Shown here piece by piece: positions 62,820 through 64,000 of a DNA stretch of 64,000 nucleotides. Source of the DNA: Microbacterium karelineae (GTDB taxonomy: Bacteria > Actinomycetota > Actinomycetes > Actinomycetales > Microbacteriaceae); NCBI RefSeq assembly GCF_009745985.1, contig NZ_WFIX01000175.1, positions 372,001 through 436,000 on the forward strand. Direction: 5' to 3'. The notes under the pieces are model-generated. The model ran no database searches. It was not told the origin of the DNA and was given only the letters and a program-made list of their open reading frames with translations. Each line of letters opens with the position of its first letter. Positions within the stretch are counted from its first letter, which is position 1. Made by a program: the position numbers and the translations under genes.

Positions 62820-64000
62820 CGGAGGCCGTCGGGCGGCCGCTGCGGATCGCGGCGGTCGCCGAGACTGACTCGTACGTCAAGTGGGCGGCCGCCCTCCTGG
62901 GGACGGCGCGCGCCGACGGACGACTGATCGTGCTTGACACGGAGCTCGTCGTGAGCGATGCGCAGCTCGAGGCGGCGCTCGCGGGAACGGGGCTGCCGGC
63001 CGAGCGCGTGGCGCGGCGTGAGTACGCGGCACTCGCCGACGCGCTGCGGGGAGCGGACGTCGTGCTCGCCGCCTCCCGCGGACCCGTCGCCCGTGTCGTC
63101 GCGCGGGTCGCGGCGTCGCTCGAGCCGCGCCCCGTCATCGCCACCGGGCTGCCGGGCATCTCGATCCCCGCGACGTGGCTCGCGCTGCATTTCCGGCGCG
63201 AGTGCGACCTGTTCATCCTCCACTCCCACCGCGAGCTCCGCGCCTTCGGCGAGCTGGCGGCGGAGCGCGGGATCGATCAGAGGTTCGCCCTCGCGACCCT
63301 GCCGTTCGCGCGGCGCGTCGCGGGCGGGGTGCGCCCCGACGGCACCGGCACCGACCTGGTCTTCGCGGCGCAGGCCATCGTTCCGCGCGAGCGCGCGGAC
63401 CGCGAGCGGATGGCGCGGATCCTCGTGCGCGCGGCGCGGGCGGATCCGTCACGCCTGGTCGTACTGAAGCTGCGCGGCAGACCGGGCGAGCACGAGACGC
63501 ACCGCGCGGACGACGCCTATCCGGACATCCTCGCGGGGATGGCCGACGTGCCGCCGAACCTCGTCACCTCGTACGAGCCGATGGCGCGCGCGCTCGAGAC
63601 GGCGGAAGGACTCGTCACCGTCAGCTCGACGGCGGCGATCGAGGCGGCGGCACGAGGCGTTCCGGTCATCGCGCTCGATGCGTTCGGCGTCGACCCGTCG
63701 CTCATCAACGTCGTCTTCGCGCGCAGCGGGCTGCTCGCGGGCGAGGACGACGTCGTCGCGCGGAGGTTCCGGCACCCCGATCCGGCCTGGTTGCGCGACA
63801 ACTACTTCCACGATCCGCGCGACGACACCTGGGAGGACGCTCTCGAGGATCTCGTCGTCCGTCGCCGGGAGGGTGCGCTCGCGTCGCGTCCCGCCCCGCG
63901 CGCGCTCGGCGGCCGGGCGCGGGAGGCATGGGATCGCCGCATCGCGCTCGGGAACCGCGACCGGGCGATCGCCGGGCGCATCGCCTATCTCGTGGGAGCT
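62816..64000 (+). CDS. DUF6716-type putative glycosyltransferase (cut by window edge)
   Basis: At least 395 residues, still open at the window end. The N-terminal half begins with a Rossmann-like IAAVAETDSYVKWAAALL. The second half has VSSTAAIEAAARGVPVIALD, the donor-site motif of GT-B glycosyltransferases and relatives. It resembles proteins I recall as DUF6716 putative glycosyltransferases found near neuB in actinobacteria. The GTG at 62816 overlaps the neuB stop. It probably adds a sugar to a surface glycan. The donor and acceptor are unknown. Confidence 0.75.
   Translation, partial: MTEAVGRPLRIAAVAETDSYVKWAAALLGTARADGRLIVLDTELVVSDAQLEAALAGTGLPAERVARREYAALADALRGADVVLAASRGPVARVVARVAASLEPRPVIATGLPGISIPATWLALHFRRECDLFILHSHRELRAFGELAAERGIDQRFALATLPFARRVAGGVRPDGTGTDLVFAAQAIVPRERADRERMARILVRAARADPSRLVVLKLRGRPGEHETHRADDAYPDILAGMADVPPNLVTSYEPMARALETAEGLVTVSSTAAIEAAARGVPVIALDAFGVDPSLINVVFARSGLLAGEDDVVARRFRHPDPAWLRDNYFHDPRDDTWEDALEDLVVRRREGALASRPAPRALGGRAREAWDRRIALGNRDRAIAGRIAYLVGA

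Overview
The window is a chromosomal segment of a very high-GC actinobacterium. Family-level content and gene order (tig-clpP1-clpP2-clpX, valS, T-box-ileS-folC-DUF4233-ndk, rne-rplU-rpmA-obg-proB-proA-nadD-rsfS-tRNA-Ala) and many GTG starts with ATGA/GTGA/TGATG overlaps fit Microbacteriaceae, probably Microbacterium or a close relative. This is an inference from content; no database was searched.

Layout. 1-2.7 kb: glycine betaine/proline ABC importer on the minus strand (binding lipoprotein cut by the window edge, permease, ATPase). 3.1-6.4 kb: sufS-sufU sulfur mobilisation pair, TesB-like thioesterase and an unknown gene. 6.4-13.8 kb: truncated globin, PepN aminopeptidase, ferrochelatase, RpiB, Nei-type glycosylase and amidohydrolase. 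13.9-18.2 kb: Dps, a large LAL-type LuxR regulator with a small basic upstream protein, and a gamma-carbonic-anhydrase-like protein.

18.3-25.6 kb: a 7.3-kb integrated element in tRNA-Gly(TCC). It is bounded by a 47-bp duplication of the tRNA 3' half. It carries a tyrosine integrase, an excisionase-like protein, a RepA/RecA-fold ATPase, a run of tightly overlapping small unknown genes, a TerS-like DNA-binding protein and a lipoprotein. It has no structural phage genes and no conjugation genes, so it resembles a phage satellite or small integrative plasmid. This is the most novel part of the window.

25.9-51.7 kb: housekeeping region with tRNA-Pro, trigger factor, ClpP1/P2/ClpX, ValS, an ArsR-SRPBCC pair with a leaderless operator-promoter, a pentapeptide-like protein, a T-box-controlled ileS, folC, ndk, VKOR, RNase E/G, L21/L27, Obg, proline biosynthesis (proB, proA; no proC here), nadD, rsfS and tRNA-Ala. 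51.8-59.7 kb: aldo-keto reductase with divergent regulator, TrmL, fatty acid desaturase, a SelW-like protein, a YdeP-type molybdopterin oxidoreductase with FdhD, and an SDR epimerase. A four-copy palindromic repeat lies between the last two. 59.8-64 kb: a nonulosonic (sialic) acid locus: putative sialyltransferase, NeuA-HAD fusion, NeuB lacking its SAF domain, and a second putative glycosyltransferase cut by the window edge.

Most operons end in clear GC-rich hairpins. Several genes appear leaderless, with a TANNNT box 6-8 bases before the ATG.
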